Below are positions 49,692 through 59,973 of a DNA stretch of 64,000 nucleotides, piece after piece. The stretch is from Litorilituus lipolyticus (GTDB lineage Bacteria > Pseudomonadota > Gammaproteobacteria > Enterobacterales > Alteromonadaceae): positions 172,411 to 236,410 of the forward strand of contig NZ_SAWY01000019.1 in NCBI RefSeq assembly GCF_006439335.1. The letters are read 5' to 3'. The translations under genes and the position numbers were made by a program. Below the pieces are notes generated by a model. The model did no database searches and was not told the origin of the DNA. It saw only the letters and a program-made list of their open reading frames with translations. Numbering within the stretch: the first letter of the stretch is position 1; every line of letters begins with the position of its first letter.

Positions 49692-50870
49692 TTAAAGGAG
49701 GTGACTTAAGTGATGTTTTTTAGCGAAAGCTAAAAGTACAATGCCACAGGCGACAATAACAGCCGTTAGGAGCAGCGCGGCATTATAGTTTCCATAATAA
49801 TTAATCAAAGCAACGCAATAAAGCGGTGCAACGATTTGGCCAACACCATAAGCAGACGTGATAGCCCCCATAATTAACACTGGATTTTTAATAGACTGTT
49901 GACCCGCAAAATTCATGAATAAAGCAACTAAACCAATAAACGTCGCACCAAACAACATACCACTAAGTAAGTTCATAAAGATATTGGTTGAAAAAACGGG
50001 AATTAATATACCAACGATTTGTAGCGCCAAAGCGACCATCATCATTGTTAAACTATCGTATTTATCAGCAAGTCTCATCCAAATGATACATGATGGTATC
50101 CCTGCTAGACCTACGGCAAGCCAAACATAACCACCATAACCTACTAAGCCATCTAAAGAATTAATAATATCGGGTAAGAAGGTCGCTTGCACAACCATAC
50201 CAACACCTTCGGTAAAATAGGCAATAATTAAAATCACCACCATAGGAGTAAATAACGAACGCTCAAAGCCATGATGCTCAGCCCTTTGATCAGGTTGCTT
50301 ATCAAAGGTTAAAATATATCCTGAATAACAAGCCAGTATTGCCCCAACAAAAGCAAGGATAAGCCAAGCATCCTGCCAACTTGAACCGTAATAAAAGGCT
50401 GCTCGCACGATAAGATCACTAACTACAATAGAAAAGCCTAAGCCACTAAAGTGAATTCCCATGGCTTTTGTTTTGTTTATCGACTTTAGTTTTAACATCA
50501 CTATTGATGAACCAACAACCAAGGCCATCGCAGCACCAAAGCCAGCTATTAACCGTGATAACAGCCAAATAATACCATTGTCAGTAAGGCCTAATAAAGC
50601 TGAAGAAAAAACACATATAACAAGGCCGAGCCTAAAGAAGCGAACCTTAGTATGAATATTTTTCAGAAAAACCGAAAAAATTGAGCCGGATAAATAACCA
50701 AAATAATTTATTGAAGCCAAAATACCAGCAAAAGAAATGCTTAAAGAGTCTTCAAGCATAGGTGGCAATAACGAGGTAAAAACAAAGCGAGCAACCCCTA
50801 CCCCGACAATTAAAGCAAAAATACCCGCGAGTAAAATTGCGCTATTAGCACTTCGTTGCCACAACACCAA
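49692..50870 (-). CDS. YbfB/YjiJ family MFS transporter
   Basis: The 392-residue protein has twelve hydrophobic segments. The N terminus (GVGVARFVFTSLLPPMLE) and the SINYFGYLSGS segment mark the YbfB/YjiJ subgroup of the major facilitator superfamily. Substrate unknown. It stands alone with 178-193 bp on each side. Confidence 0.87.
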   Translation of the reverse strand: MVLWQRSANSAILLAGIFALIVGVGVARFVFTSLLPPMLEDSLSISFAGILASINYFGYLSGSIFSVFLKNIHTKVRFFRLGLVICVFSSALLGLTDNGIIWLLSRLIAGFGAAMALVVGSSIVMLKLKSINKTKAMGIHFSGLGFSIVVSDLIVRAAFYYGSSWQDAWLILAFVGAILACYSGYILTFDKQPDQRAEHHGFERSLFTPMVVILIIAYFTEGVGMVVQATFLPDIINSLDGLVGYGGYVWLAVGLAGIPSCIIWMRLADKYDSLTMMMVALALQIVGILIPVFSTNIFMNLLSGMLFGATFIGLVALFMNFAGQQSIKNPVLIMGAITSAYGVGQIVAPLYCVALINYYGNYNAALLLTAVIVACGIVLLAFAKKHHLSHLL

Positions 50871-51048
50871 ATAGCCCCTTTTCGATGACTTGTTATTGTA
50901 ATAGCCAGTTTATGAGGTTTAACCGACAATAAGCAAATCAATCTAGGCAATAAAGATTATTATAAATACCTATAAGCTTTCAGTAGATAAATTATTCAAC
51001 TTGAAGTACTTAGTATATTCACCACATTAAGCAATGAATAATGAACAG

Positions 51049-54000
51049 CTAATCAATATCAAACGAATAATACAAATCGGTAGATTGCTCAATGCCACTT
51101 ACCACTTCAAGCCATAAGCGGTTAAGCAAGAATAACCTCACGGTAAGCTCATTAATTGGCTCATAGACACCAATACCATACTTCATATAAATACGTTCAC
51201 CTATATAGCCACTAACCGTTGCCTGGGTCTTTTCACCCTCACCTTCAGTATCCACAGCAATATTACTGATCAATGGGATTTTCTCAATTTGATCAAAAAG
51301 CCCTACGCTATTAGTCACGCCAAAACCAACCAGAAAACTTGCTGCAACGGTACTATTCTCTGTACCAGCATCGAGACTTCGTCCTCGCACTAAATAAGAC
51401 AATATCTCTGGCATCTCCATGGTCGGTGATGAAAATAATTCCATTTCAAGAGCTTCGGCTAATCCGGTAATTTTAATGCCCACATCGATGTCTTCTGATT
51501 TGATATGACGATTCGCGCTCAGATTAAAATATGGGTTATCTATCGGGCCATTGAAGGTAATTTCGCCTGTTTCAATTTGCAACCTTTGACCATAAGCTTG
51601 AAAGGTGCCTTCACCTGATTGAATACGACCAAACAACTGTAAAGGTTGCTTACCTTGTTGGCTGATCTGCAAGTCGCCATATAGCTTACTTTGCAAACCT
51701 TGCCCCGCTATAGTAAAGCGATCGGCAATATTCACCCGTATATCGGTCTTAATATTTAAACCCATACCTTCATGGGTAACAGCTTTACCCTCATTATCAA
51801 TAATAATGACATCATCACTTAAAGAAACGCTACCTTCAGGAAGCTTTTCAAAAGTATAGTGGCCATCTAGCACATCTATATTTCCGCTGATTGTCAGCAT
51901 CTTATTAGCCAGGGTGGCATTAATATTAGGCGCAACATTCATCACCAATTGAGGAGGAAAAACAAAGGGCAATTCATCAGCTTGAAGGTTTATATTCAAG
52001 GCTAAATCATCTTGCCAAGAAGCTGTACCACTTAGCTTTGCCTTTTTATCTTTAAGATAAAAAGAACCATCCATCACTGCAAAATTATTGTCTATGCGCA
52101 ATGTGCTCTTAATATTCTCAAAATTATTAGCATTCTCTCTTAGTAGGAGCCTACCTTTATCTAACGTTACATCACCATTAACTAATGGCTTATTAAGGCT
52201 TCCCTCCACTGCTATATCTGCCGTTAACTCACCTTGCAAACTCACTACATCGGCTAAAATAGCCTGAAAAGGTTGCAGGTTGAGTTGCTTCAATACGACT
52301 TGCGCTTTTATTGGCGACTGCTCTGTTAAGCCCAGAGTTGATGTAGCCTGCATCAGCACTTTATCTTCATTTTCTAACAACAAGCTACTTGAAAATGATT
52401 GCTCATTAACAGAAAAACTAAATTCACCGTTAGTCCACTGCGAGAGTTGGAATTGATTTAGCTCATCTAACATTCTGACATGGCCTGCAGACAAGGCAAA
52501 ATGTGCCATAGCATTTAACGGTTGCTCAGGTGACCAGTAAGTATTCACTTCGCCATGTAATTGACTTTCAACTTCAATATCATCAGGAAGGATGAGCTCA
52601 TCGACCTCAGACAAATCAAGGGCAAGTTGCACTAAAAAGTTACCAGAGTCACCTAAAGAAATTTGATTAGGTAAACAAGCTGACAAACCAATACCTTGCC
52701 AACAATGTCCTGAGATATCAAATTGCTTATTGGTCATATCAGCAGCAAGGCTAAAGGCTTTATCATTTTGTAATGTAACGTTTTTATAGCTGATTACACT
52801 TTGTGTAACTTCACTATGCCATGATGAAAAATCATCATTGAAATGGCCATTAAGTTCAACATGGCTCGCATAATCACCTTGCCAGTTAAATTTAACCTTA
52901 TGATTGTCAGCATTGCCCACTACCTGAAATTCAGCTTCATGCAATAAAATAGGCTGCTTCGCCAGCCATTGTAATGAGTTATTTGCCACAAAGAGGTCTA
53001 AGCGATGATTCTGTTTAGGTTGGTATTCACCCCGCAAAACGATTGAATCAGCCAACCACTCTTGCTGCCAATTGAACCCTTTTACTTCACTATTGACACT
53101 AATTAACGGGTTATCAGCCTCACCCGTAATAGTAAAGTCACTGGTAAATGCCCCTTGAATGGCCTGACTCCAATGATTAAGTTCGTTAAGTGTTAACTGT
53201 CCTTGTATGTGCCATTTTGCTTGATCGCTTGATTGTGAAACTAACGTTAATTCACTATGATTAAATACGGCAACTAACTCGCCAGCCTGCAGCTGTCCTG
53301 ACTGATTAAAACCAAGATCTCCCTGTAAACTAATAGGGGTATTATTTACTTGTCCAGAAATGTCAGTCTCGGTTAGAGAAAAGTGCCAGTTATTTTTTTC
53401 CCACTGCCCAGCACTATTAATTTTCCCTTGTATGTTTCCAGTCAACTCTGTAGGTAAATCAATCAATAACATCTGGCTATCGATATTAAGTAACGTAAGT
53501 AATTCAGCCACATTGGTTTCAGGTAATGACAGCCCCGTAGACTGTGCTTTCAGCTGCCATGATGACGTATCTTCTGAATGTAAGAACTCTCCGTTAATGA
53601 CTAATTCACTCGCCGAACTTGGCTCACTGACTTTAAGATCTTTTATCTTAAAATGCCCTTGCTGATGACTAACATCTAAGGAGACCTTGGTATCTTGATA
53701 GCCATAGCTACTAAGCTGACTTGAAAGCTGTAATGATTGTTTTTTGAGATCGCCTGACACTGACGCCTTCAGCGTTGAGGGTGTACCATGAGAAGCCAAT
53801 GATAATGGCATAGGAATTTGTTGTGCTACTAGCTGAATATCAAAAGGCAAATCTACATCGACTAAGTTGACAGCTCCATGGCTAGTAAGTGACAACTTAC
53901 CTTCATTAATGACTTTAAAAGTTAAATCATTAAGTGCGCCATTAAGGACAATTTCTTGCTTATCACCAACAATATTTGGCCACCAATCTAACTTTTTAAG

Positions 54001-54888
54001 CTGAGTTTTTAGCTTGGCATCAAATTGATATGGTGGTGTTAACTCTGCCTTTGCAGTCATTTGTTGGAGTGAAAAATCAAGCGTTGAGCTAGCTAAATGA
54101 CTAACATCTACCTGAGTATTTTGCCATGTTCCCGTCAAAGCATTTTCAAAGGCATGCCATTTCACTTCAGTACTTGCTTCACATGATGTTGTGCATAGCT
54201 CACTCGGTCTTTCAACGGTTTGAACTAACAATTCAGCAAGTGATAACTGCTCAACTTTCAATAGCATCGGCAAGGAAACACGTGGCAAATCTAGTAATTT
54301 ATCTGTAGATTCTTCTGATATTGATGAAGTTTCATCAGTTACTGAGCTATATAAATCAACAGATAGAAAACGTGCCGATGGTTGATAAAAACTAAAATGA
54401 CTTGCTTCAATATCTACTCGGCTAGCCAACTCCTTAATTTTTAGCTGTGTATCATTTATAATCAGTTTACTGTTCAGTATTACGACTTGATCAGCTGTAA
54501 TCGCGAAAGGCAGTTCAATTAGCTGCCCTGCTGACTCATCAACATAGCTTTCACTTACTTCACTGCTTTTACTTTGGTAATTTAAATTAAATTGCTCAGC
54601 ATTGAGGGAATTAATGCAGAGCTTTTTCTGCCATGCGCAAGAAAAGTCTATGCTTGATTCTATTTCAATCAGTTCTATAGCTAAGCTATCTAACTGTAAC
54701 GTAAACTCATGCAGCGCTAGATCTCGCACTAAAGCACCACTACGATATTCAACAGAAATAGCGTTGGAGAAGTTCAAGAAAAATAGACTGAATTGTGCTC
54801 CAAACGGTGTTGTTAAAAGCAATGCCAATAAACATAATCCAATGGCTAAATATTTTGCAAGCCATAAACTCAAGCGGCGAAACATCAT
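51049..54888 (-). CDS. tamB: Translocation and assembly module subunit TamB
   Basis: The 1279-residue inner-membrane-anchored protein has one N-terminal helix (about 10-30) and a very long beta-rich periplasmic body, with the DUF490 C terminus (GTFQAYGQRLQIETGEITFNGPIDNPYFNLSA; LFLLNRLWLEVVSG). TamB spans the periplasm and helps outer membrane protein assembly and lipid transport. Length equals the family (E. coli 1259). Its start overlaps the tamA end by four bases. Confidence 0.95.
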   Translation of the reverse strand: MMFRRLSLWLAKYLAIGLCLLALLLTTPFGAQFSLFFLNFSNAISVEYRSGALVRDLALHEFTLQLDSLAIELIEIESSIDFSCAWQKKLCINSLNAEQFNLNYQSKSSEVSESYVDESAGQLIELPFAITADQVVILNSKLIINDTQLKIKELASRVDIEASHFSFYQPSARFLSVDLYSSVTDETSSISEESTDKLLDLPRVSLPMLLKVEQLSLAELLVQTVERPSELCTTSCEASTEVKWHAFENALTGTWQNTQVDVSHLASSTLDFSLQQMTAKAELTPPYQFDAKLKTQLKKLDWWPNIVGDKQEIVLNGALNDLTFKVINEGKLSLTSHGAVNLVDVDLPFDIQLVAQQIPMPLSLASHGTPSTLKASVSGDLKKQSLQLSSQLSSYGYQDTKVSLDVSHQQGHFKIKDLKVSEPSSASELVINGEFLHSEDTSSWQLKAQSTGLSLPETNVAELLTLLNIDSQMLLIDLPTELTGNIQGKINSAGQWEKNNWHFSLTETDISGQVNNTPISLQGDLGFNQSGQLQAGELVAVFNHSELTLVSQSSDQAKWHIQGQLTLNELNHWSQAIQGAFTSDFTITGEADNPLISVNSEVKGFNWQQEWLADSIVLRGEYQPKQNHRLDLFVANNSLQWLAKQPILLHEAEFQVVGNADNHKVKFNWQGDYASHVELNGHFNDDFSSWHSEVTQSVISYKNVTLQNDKAFSLAADMTNKQFDISGHCWQGIGLSACLPNQISLGDSGNFLVQLALDLSEVDELILPDDIEVESQLHGEVNTYWSPEQPLNAMAHFALSAGHVRMLDELNQFQLSQWTNGEFSFSVNEQSFSSSLLLENEDKVLMQATSTLGLTEQSPIKAQVVLKQLNLQPFQAILADVVSLQGELTADIAVEGSLNKPLVNGDVTLDKGRLLLRENANNFENIKSTLRIDNNFAVMDGSFYLKDKKAKLSGTASWQDDLALNINLQADELPFVFPPQLVMNVAPNINATLANKMLTISGNIDVLDGHYTFEKLPEGSVSLSDDVIIIDNEGKAVTHEGMGLNIKTDIRVNIADRFTIAGQGLQSKLYGDLQISQQGKQPLQLFGRIQSGEGTFQAYGQRLQIETGEITFNGPIDNPYFNLSANRHIKSEDIDVGIKITGLAEALEMELFSSPTMEMPEILSYLVRGRSLDAGTENSTVAASFLVGFGVTNSVGLFDQIEKIPLISNIAVDTEGEGEKTQATVSGYIGERIYMKYGIGVYEPINELTVRLFLLNRLWLEVVSGIEQSTDLYYSFDID

Positions 54889-56717
54889 AACTCAGCCCCT
54901 AAGTTAATATGTATCCGCCAATTTTTATCATCGTCATCAATGCCATAAGCCACATCAAACTTTACCGCCCCAACAGGCGATATATAATGTAACCCTGAAC
55001 CAAATGAATACACTGGCTCATACTCACCTTTATTGGCAACACTGCCACCATCAGAAAATAATGCTAAACGCCATTTATTATTTAAGTAATATTGATATTC
55101 AATGCTGGCTACAAATAATCGCGTACCACCAACAACAATTGTCTGCTCTTCATTAGGATCGGAAGAGATCGGAATTGTTGAACCAATCGATTGATAGGCA
55201 AAGCCGCGAATACTTTGATCACCACCGGCGTAAAAACGCAACGAAGGGGCAAGTTCGGCATCTCTATCAATATAAATTGCACCAAACTCGGCACGTGTTA
55301 CTAACCTATGATTAGGTTTTAAGGTGTTAATGTAATTCCAGCGCCCATGAACCCTAAAGAAACTATTATCAGAGCCTGCAGCAAGGTGAGCGCCTTCAAT
55401 ACTATAAGTTTGTCTAAACCCATGACTAGGATCGAGTGCAGCACCACGTCGAATCGTTCTAGACCAAAAAACACCAGGGATAATGTACTTAACACTATCT
55501 TCTTGCGACCAATCAATATTAGGATCAGACTCATCTAAATCATACTGCCAGGACTCTTGGTGATAGCGAGTATAAATTTTTCGGTGCCAGTTATTATAGG
55601 TAATTACCCGACCAATTTGTGCTGAATAAAATTTAGTGGTGAAATCAGCATAATCTTCATTTTCTATAGAGGCTTGTAGCTGCAATACATCTTCGGTGGG
55701 ATGCTCTAATGGAATACTATAAATAAACGTGCCTGTCGGATTTAATTCAGAGTATTCAAACTTTGTTTCTTGAAAATGACCATATCGATTAAGTAAAGGA
55801 GTACGCCAACTCGCTGATAAACGAAATTGAGTATCAGTGGCATAGCCAAGACCAATATCAAATTGATGACTCTTAGCAGGGGTTAGGGTTACTTCAAGAG
55901 GTACATTATATTCACCCTTTGCTTCATCAACCACTTTCTCACCCGGCACCGCCATCACAGAGCCAAAGTACTTAGTTGACTGCAATTGTTGTTGTAATTG
56001 ATGAAAAGCTTTAGTGCTGTAGTAGGTATCACTTTCAAAAGGAATTAAACTCGATAGTAGTGCGGGTTCTAAAGCAAATTCACTAAAGTTAACCTCACCA
56101 AAACGGTAGCGAAAGCCACTATCATAACGAATTTCTATATCAGCAAAACGATAGTCAGCTTTTATGGTGATACTAGCATCAAGTAGCACACCATCAAAAT
56201 AACCTCGCTGCAATGCCAAAGATAAAATATCTGCTTTTAAATCCTCATATTTACCATGATGTAGCGTATCACCCTGCTGAATAATATGATGCTCAATTAA
56301 ATGGCTAAATTCAGGATCAGCACTGGCTTCCCCTGTAATCTCCACATTAATTTTATCAATAATGGTTGGCTCATTTAAGGTGATATCTATAAGTAAATGC
56401 CAAGGTGTTTGCTCAACACTAAGCTGAATGTCTGCTTGATAATAACCTAATGATTGTAAAGCATTTTCAGTATTGCTTTTAGCAGAGTAAATATAGGCCG
56501 AACGCTCTAACTCAGTTTTAGGTAACTGACCTAAGTGTGAGTAAATATTATTCTTTAATGCTGTCGGTAATTTACCCTGTAGTGTCACGGTCAAGTTACT
56601 CGCGAATACACCATGACAAACACCTAACATCAACACTGAGAAAGTTAAGTATTTAACGCCTTTTAACCAGCATGTTTTAATGATCTTTAATAAACCAACC
56701 AATAGTGTAACCATCAA
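54885..56717 (-). CDS. tamA: Translocation and assembly module subunit TamA
   Basis: The 610-residue Omp85 protein has a signal region (to about residue 41), POTRA domains (about 42-270) and a C-terminal 16-strand barrel with LRFYAGGDQSIRGFAYQSIG and the INLGAEL end, like E. coli TamA (577). The leader is long, and a start at the second Met or later cannot be excluded. It forms the outer membrane partner of TamB. Confidence 0.94.
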   Translation of the reverse strand: MMVTLLVGLLKIIKTCWLKGVKYLTFSVLMLGVCHGVFASNLTVTLQGKLPTALKNNIYSHLGQLPKTELERSAYIYSAKSNTENALQSLGYYQADIQLSVEQTPWHLLIDITLNEPTIIDKINVEITGEASADPEFSHLIEHHIIQQGDTLHHGKYEDLKADILSLALQRGYFDGVLLDASITIKADYRFADIEIRYDSGFRYRFGEVNFSEFALEPALLSSLIPFESDTYYSTKAFHQLQQQLQSTKYFGSVMAVPGEKVVDEAKGEYNVPLEVTLTPAKSHQFDIGLGYATDTQFRLSASWRTPLLNRYGHFQETKFEYSELNPTGTFIYSIPLEHPTEDVLQLQASIENEDYADFTTKFYSAQIGRVITYNNWHRKIYTRYHQESWQYDLDESDPNIDWSQEDSVKYIIPGVFWSRTIRRGAALDPSHGFRQTYSIEGAHLAAGSDNSFFRVHGRWNYINTLKPNHRLVTRAEFGAIYIDRDAELAPSLRFYAGGDQSIRGFAYQSIGSTIPISSDPNEEQTIVVGGTRLFVASIEYQYYLNNKWRLALFSDGGSVANKGEYEPVYSFGSGLHYISPVGAVKFDVAYGIDDDDKNWRIHINLGAEL

Positions 56718-56919
56718 AAAGTGTGAAGAAGCTATTGTACTAACAACTCAGCATCAGCATATAAATCTGATGAAGTACTTATATAGAATAAATGATACCA
56801 CTTATAGATGAAAACAAAGATTAAGCCTGTTTATAAATTAATGTATAAAAGGAAAATAAATTTTGTATAGATAGTAACTTATAACAATTACCATAAGTCA
56901 CTTTTAAATTAGCCATCGA

Positions 56920-57471
56920 TTAAAACAAAACAATCTTTAGATGCTTTGGCATTTCATCTTTCTTTATTCGAGAACCCACAAACTCATTCTTTCTTCTTTT
57001 TTCCATTAATCTTAATTCTTTCGCAAGATCTATTGGTTCATACTCTTGATCTATTCGCCTTCCTGAAGGAATTTTTTGAACAAATACTAAAAAGTTTTTA
57101 TCTGCGTTAACACGTTGTGAATTTGTCAATTGACCGGCTAATTTATCAACTAACAAAGATTTCTTACGACTTTGTACTTGAGAGTTCGCCAATTTAGCCC
57201 ATAAATAAGCAAACTCTTTGTCTACAGAAACATAATTTTTAATACCTTGGCTATAAAAAGACGCCAACTTATATTGAGCTCGATAATCGCCATTAAAAGC
57301 TAACTGACAATACATATTAAATGCTTCAATAATATAATCAGATTTTTCAGCCTTTTTAGCCGCTTTATAAGGAAAAAATTTGTCCGAACTATTACAAAGA
57401 GAGCCATTAACTTCTGACGATAATGCAAATGAAGAAAAAAGCGTAAGTATGAATAAAATAGCTAACTTCAT
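56920..57471 (-). CDS. Secreted Sel1-like repeat protein, unknown function
   Basis: The 183-residue protein has a signal peptide (cleavage near SLS-SE, residue 18). The middle (AFNMYCQLAFNGDYRAQYKLASFYSQGIKNYVSVDKEFAYLWAKLA) looks like one or two Sel1/TPR-like helical pairs. The C terminus is basic. Its ATG overlaps the stop of the lipoprotein gene (ATGA), so the pair is translationally coupled. Confidence 0.72.
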   Translation of the reverse strand: MKLAILFILTLFSSFALSSEVNGSLCNSSDKFFPYKAAKKAEKSDYIIEAFNMYCQLAFNGDYRAQYKLASFYSQGIKNYVSVDKEFAYLWAKLANSQVQSRKKSLLVDKLAGQLTNSQRVNADKNFLVFVQKIPSGRRIDQEYEPIDLAKELRLMEKRRKNEFVGSRIKKDEMPKHLKIVLF

Positions 57472-57941
57472 ACATTACAGTCCTCATTGACAAACGCAGT
57501 ACAAAGTTCTGGTAGATCTTGTTTCAGTAAACTTACATAGCGAGAATAATTTGAAAACGTATTAGTTATCGGATCTCTTACAACAAACTCTGCAAAATAA
57601 TTCAATTCTCCAGCTTCAACGTAAGTACAAGAACCTTGATTTTCATAGTCAACTCTGAAGTTATAAACATCAAAGCCTATAAAACAATATTCGCCTTCTA
57701 TTAGCTTTAACGTTATCTGAGAATAACCTTTATCAGTTCGACCTATATAAAACTCTTCAGATGTTTCCATATTTCTGATTTGTATGTTTTTTAACGGATC
57801 AAGAGTATTAAATACTAAACCCAAGTACCCTTCATTATCTTGCAAGTTAGTAAGAGGAACTTCAGGATCGACCCTATACTTCGATACACAACCCATTAGC
57901 AAGGCACTAGCAAGAAAAGCTATCATTAATGATTTCATCAT
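57468..57941 (-). CDS. Lipoprotein, unknown function
   Basis: The 157-residue precursor has the lipobox LLMGC at residue 18. The mature protein is a beta-rich domain with several cysteines (GEYCFIG, GSCTYV and LCTAF ... DCNV), suggesting disulfides. No family recognised. It is the first gene of the two-gene unit. Confidence 0.72.
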   Translation of the reverse strand: MMKSLMIAFLASALLMGCVSKYRVDPEVPLTNLQDNEGYLGLVFNTLDPLKNIQIRNMETSEEFYIGRTDKGYSQITLKLIEGEYCFIGFDVYNFRVDYENQGSCTYVEAGELNYFAEFVVRDPITNTFSNYSRYVSLLKQDLPELCTAFVNEDCNV

Positions 57942-58387
57942 ATCCCTTTGAAAATTTTATAAAATACTTAACGAATATTAACCGTAAATAGCAAGTAAGT
58001 CTATAAAACACAATTAAGCATATAGAGCTTATTTATACACTATTTCTTAGGGCATACGTATTCAAGAAAATAAATTGCTTCTATAAACCCTCTTACCTTG
58101 TATATACAATATAACGAGTATTCTAAAGCCAAATTAGCAGCATATTCCAACATCGCTTTCGATACATCCCTTCAAAACAATGCATTATGCAAATCAGCTT
58201 ATAAGCCTTGGTATATCGATATTTTAGTTAGTCATACAGATAAACAGATTGTCGGAAGAAGAAATGCTTATTAAAAATATTGTTTGCATGTAACCTCTAC
58301 TAACGCAAACAATAATTATAGAATGTTTAGCTAATTTTATTAAAGCAATAATATGTATATACAAGTGCTTATGAATACAAAGTAGCT
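57942..58387. other. 446-bp gap without a convincing gene
   Basis: A plus-strand frame is open for 67 codons (58074-58274) with fairly normal codon content but no ATG, only a TTG at 58098 without a ribosome binding site. It may be a decayed gene fragment or chance. No hairpin, promoter or repeat stands out. Confidence 0.4.
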
Positions 58388-58870
58388 CTAATGTCTTTGC
58401 TTAATAACCTTATTTGAAATGCTATCAAATTTTACCGAGATTTCAGTAAAATACACCATATATAAAACTACTCCCTCAAGTAAGGAGAATATGTACCCTA
58501 TAACAGTATCAAGATATACAGATGCTGAATAGCCAAATATAAAAGGAGCTAGCACTACATTAAAGAGCAATAAAACAGTGAATAATAATCTACCAGCTGA
58601 GTGAAAATAATAGAGCCCTAAATATGCTAAAACTTGCAAAGCAGATAAAAAATAAGGCAGTGGGCCAGTTAAATCAACGATACTTTCTGCCCCAGCAAGG
58701 TATAAGAAATTCTGTGTTTGATCAGTATATAAATACGGCCAACCATACGATAAATAACTAAAAACTGTGTAGCAAAGGGCTAAAATAAGTACTAGCTTTT
58801 GATAACGTCTTTCCACACCTTCCTTATGCTCCGTATTTGACTCAAAACTTGTTTGTTTTATAGAAGTCAC
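58388..58870 (-). CDS. Four-helix membrane protein, unknown function
   Basis: The 160-residue protein has about four hydrophobic segments (26-46, 54-66, 72-90, 94-112 and 120-142 as candidate spans), a charged N terminus and a basic C terminus. No family recognised. An 18-bp palindrome lies 17 bp upstream of its start, so it may be regulated by a TetR-type protein, perhaps the one encoded upstream. Confidence 0.68.
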   Translation of the reverse strand: MTSIKQTSFESNTEHKEGVERRYQKLVLILALCYTVFSYLSYGWPYLYTDQTQNFLYLAGAESIVDLTGPLPYFLSALQVLAYLGLYYFHSAGRLLFTVLLLFNVVLAPFIFGYSASVYLDTVIGYIFSLLEGVVLYMVYFTEISVKFDSISNKVIKQRH

Positions 58871-58886
58871 TTTAACACCTTGTTGA

Positions 58887-58904
58887 AACGAATATTTATT
58901 CGTT
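58887..58904. promoter_or_regulatory. Operator-like palindrome upstream of the four-helix protein gene
   Basis: AACGAATA and TATTCGTT are perfect 8-bp arms with a 2-base centre, 17 bp before the ATG at 58870. The sequence is like TetR-family operators in general form. Confidence 0.6.
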
Positions 58905-59030
58905 CTTTTGCCTATAATGAATGGCTATCATAATACATTCAATCAATAAAATAAGCTCCTAGGTTGCCATACTTTGACTCTGAATTCATATAACCACCTT
59001 TGTATATTTTCACTTAGACAATCAATAAAA

Positions 59031-59615
59031 TTACTTACATAAAAGAACCGTACAAAGTAATTTTGAACTTTGCTTTATCTTCTCAATCTTATCGACTAAC
59101 TTTAGTGGCAAAAATGATTCTGCTAATAAATAATTAGCATAAACGCCATGACTCACTAGTTCAATTGAATTGGCATCAGATGTAGGGTAATCACTCACAA
59201 GTACATCGCTGAAATGCTTGATAAAGTCAGCCATGATTTTTTCTTGATCTCGCTTAATGGGCTTTAATCTTTTAGCTTCAGAAAACAAAGCTTCGCCAAT
59301 AATAGTTTTATTAACTTCTTCTTTTGATTCAACATTGAATATTGTTTCAATAAAACTTTCAGCACGATTAACCTCGGGAAGCCAAGTCAGTAGCTCTAGC
59401 CATTGTCTTGCATAAAACTCACTCCATCTAACACTTAATGCACAAATAATATCATCTCTATTTCCAATATAATGCCGCAAAATACTTCGCTTGAAGCCTG
59501 CTTTATCGGCAATACTCTCTAATGAAGCACCTTGTATTCCTTTTTCTATAATGCAAGCCTCTAACGCATCAAGGATTTCTTCAACACGTAGAGCTGCCAA
59601 ACTTGGCCTACCCAT
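59031..59615 (-). CDS. TetR-family transcriptional regulator
   Basis: The 194-residue protein has the helix-turn-helix at about 5-50 (EACIIEKGIQGASLESIADKAGFKRSILRHYIGNRDDII) and a ligand-binding C-terminal region. ATG 59615 has GTGAGG just upstream and gives MGRPSLAALR; the frame opens at GTG 59627. It is divergent from the small-membrane-protein/radical-SAM genes and likely controls them and itself through the palindrome at 59653-59689. Confidence 0.9.
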   Translation of the reverse strand: MGRPSLAALRVEEILDALEACIIEKGIQGASLESIADKAGFKRSILRHYIGNRDDIICALSVRWSEFYARQWLELLTWLPEVNRAESFIETIFNVESKEEVNKTIIGEALFSEAKRLKPIKRDQEKIMADFIKHFSDVLVSDYPTSDANSIELVSHGVYANYLLAESFLPLKLVDKIEKIKQSSKLLCTVLLCK

Positions 59616-59652
59616 AGTCAACCTCACTCATTGTTTTTTTAACTATAGCAAA

Positions 59653-59689
59653 AAAGCTTTAGATTGTCATCTTGACAATCTAAAGCTTT
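59653..59689. promoter_or_regulatory. Perfect 37-bp interrupted palindrome, likely TetR operator
   Basis: Two 17-bp perfect arms (AAAGCTTTAGATTGTCA, 59653-59669, and its complement at 59673-59689) flank a 3-base centre. On the plus strand TTGACA (59672-59677) lies in the right arm with TACATT/TATACA 15-17 bp later. On the minus strand ATGACA (59670-59665) is followed after 17 bp by TATAGT (59647-59642). Binding here would block both promoters. Confidence 0.85.
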
Positions 59690-59734
59690 CTCTATACATT
59701 GTCAGCATGATTATTAACTTAATGGATAAGCATT

Positions 59735-59959
59735 ATGGTAAAGCTAATATCACTCAATGTGTTTTTCGCCGCAATTTTACTAATGTTTATTGTAATGCCT
59801 GTTAAATCAAACTGGCTTTGGCTGGCATTAATTTTTACATGGTGCTGGGGTGAAGGCCTTGTTGCACAACAAGCATCGGTAAAGTGGTGGCATATGCTTT
59901 TACTCTTTATTGTGCTTGGTGCACTCGAATTTTATCTCGTTTCTATCTTCCAACATTAA
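59735..59959 (+). CDS. Small membrane protein, first gene of TetR-controlled operon
   Basis: The 74-residue protein has two or three hydrophobic helices (about 4-24, 28-40 and 50-72) and several Trp. No family recognised. GGATAAG precedes the ATG. It is the first gene after the palindrome operator and lies 14 bp before the next small gene. Confidence 0.72.
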   Translation: MVKLISLNVFFAAILLMFIVMPVKSNWLWLALIFTWCWGEGLVAQQASVKWWHMLLLFIVLGALEFYLVSIFQH

Positions 59960-59973
59960 ATAGGTTAAACATT

